Assembly (NCBI GenBank): GCA_903893975.1
Contig: CAITOL010000010.1
Location: 1-40,965, forward strand
Reading direction: 5' to 3'
DNA from: an uncultured Rhodospirillales bacterium
GTDB lineage: Bacteria; Pseudomonadota; Alphaproteobacteria; Acetobacterales; Acetobacteraceae
DNA: 40,965 nucleotides
The notes beneath the pieces were generated by a model. That model saw only the letters and a program-made list of their open reading frames with translations, did not search any database and was not told the origin of the DNA. Shown here in pieces: positions 40,761 through 40,965 of the stretch; the stretch's first letter is position 1, and each line of letters begins with the position of its first letter. The position numbers and the translations under genes were made by a program.

Positions 40761-40965
40761 TTACGCGGCGGCTTCGTCCCGGCGATCACGCACCCGCACA
40801 TAGGCAAGCGCCGCATGCTCGCTGCAATACGGTTTGCCCTGGGTCGCATCAGAATCGCAGAAGCGGAAGCTTTTCGTGCCCGGCTCACCGATGGGCCAGC
40901 AGCACGTGGACAAACGGCCGGGGCTGTAGGGCACGGCGCGCACCGCAACCGGGCGCGGGGCCGCG
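40761..40965 (-). CDS. gcrA: GcrA cell cycle regulator, C-terminal part (5' end outside window)
   Basis: Open through the right edge, so only the last ~67 residues are present. CCWPIGEPG followed by FRFCDS, GKPYCSEHAALAY and a short charged tail is the invariant GcrA C-terminus (sigma70-interacting and Cys/His-rich segment). GcrA is an alphaproteobacterial transcription factor that acts with RNA polymerase sigma70 at promoters carrying CcrM-methylated GANTC. The N-terminal DNA-binding part is not visible. Confidence 0.9.
   Translation of the reverse strand, partial: AAPRPVAVRAVPYSPGRLSTCCWPIGEPGTKSFRFCDSDATQGKPYCSEHAALAYVRVRDRRDEAAA

Noticed and set aside
1-40965. CRISPR arrays, insertion sequences, prophage or integrase genes
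   Set aside because: No repeated spacer-like units, transposase or integrase motifs, or terminal repeats with target duplications were found anywhere.

Overview
This window looks like core chromosome from a high-GC alphaproteobacterium, most likely Rhodospirillales and probably Acetobacteraceae-like. The grounds are GC-rich codon use, a partial gcrA (a cell-cycle regulator restricted to alphaproteobacteria), the miaB-ybeZ-ybeY-corC block, a PetP/PetR-type MarR and response-regulator pair, a phasin, and the alphaproteobacterial aa3 oxidase order ctaC-ctaD-ctaB-coxF-ctaG-ctaE-DUF983-SURF1. The taxonomic call is inference; no rRNA or tRNA gene was found. Coding density is very high, no gene-free gap exceeds 300 bases, and many junctions are 1-14 base overlaps of the ATGA/GTGA/TTGA kind.

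Layout. 1-2.7 kb (+): 3' end of lnt, an Xre-type regulator, pgsA and a lipoprotein. 2.7-4.7 kb (+): moaD-moaE and a polytopic membrane protein. 4.65-8.7 kb: ilvE (-) divergent from a MarR regulator, a response regulator and a histidine kinase (+). 8.2-11.1 kb (-): phasin, TetR-like regulator, proC, YbjN-like protein, ubiK. 11.2-17.1 kb (+): lgt, MidA-type methyltransferase, pgeF, lipoprotein, prs, GST, histidine phosphatase. 17.1-22.0 kb (-): corC, ybeY, ybeZ, miaB, acyltransferase. 22.1-32.2 kb (+): EamA transporter, azlC-azlD, a branched-chain amino-acid type ABC importer with fused LivM-LivG, a P3A-type H+-ATPase, a glycosyltransferase. 32.1-39.8 kb (-): M32 carboxypeptidase and the aa3 oxidase operon. 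39.98-40.97 kb (-): a PmtA-like methyltransferase and the 3' end of gcrA.

Themes. Lipoprotein maturation (lnt, lgt), phospholipid synthesis and remodelling (pgsA, plsC-like, pmtA-like), RNA and ribosome maturation (miaB, ybeY and partners), branched-chain amino acid metabolism and traffic (ilvE, azlCD, liv-type ABC), and aerobic respiration with proton pumping (aa3 oxidase, P-type H+-ATPase).

I see no mobile element, phage, CRISPR array or defence island, and no convincing undescribed multi-gene system. The best leads are regulatory: a perfect FNR/FixK-type box upstream of ctaC, a perfect inverted repeat between ilvE and the marR gene, a ribosome-binding site apparently buried in a hairpin in front of the H+-ATPase gene, dyads inside the liv and cox operons, and GANTC clustering next to gcrA. 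The CuA loop of CtaC also carries Gln where the family usually has Glu.
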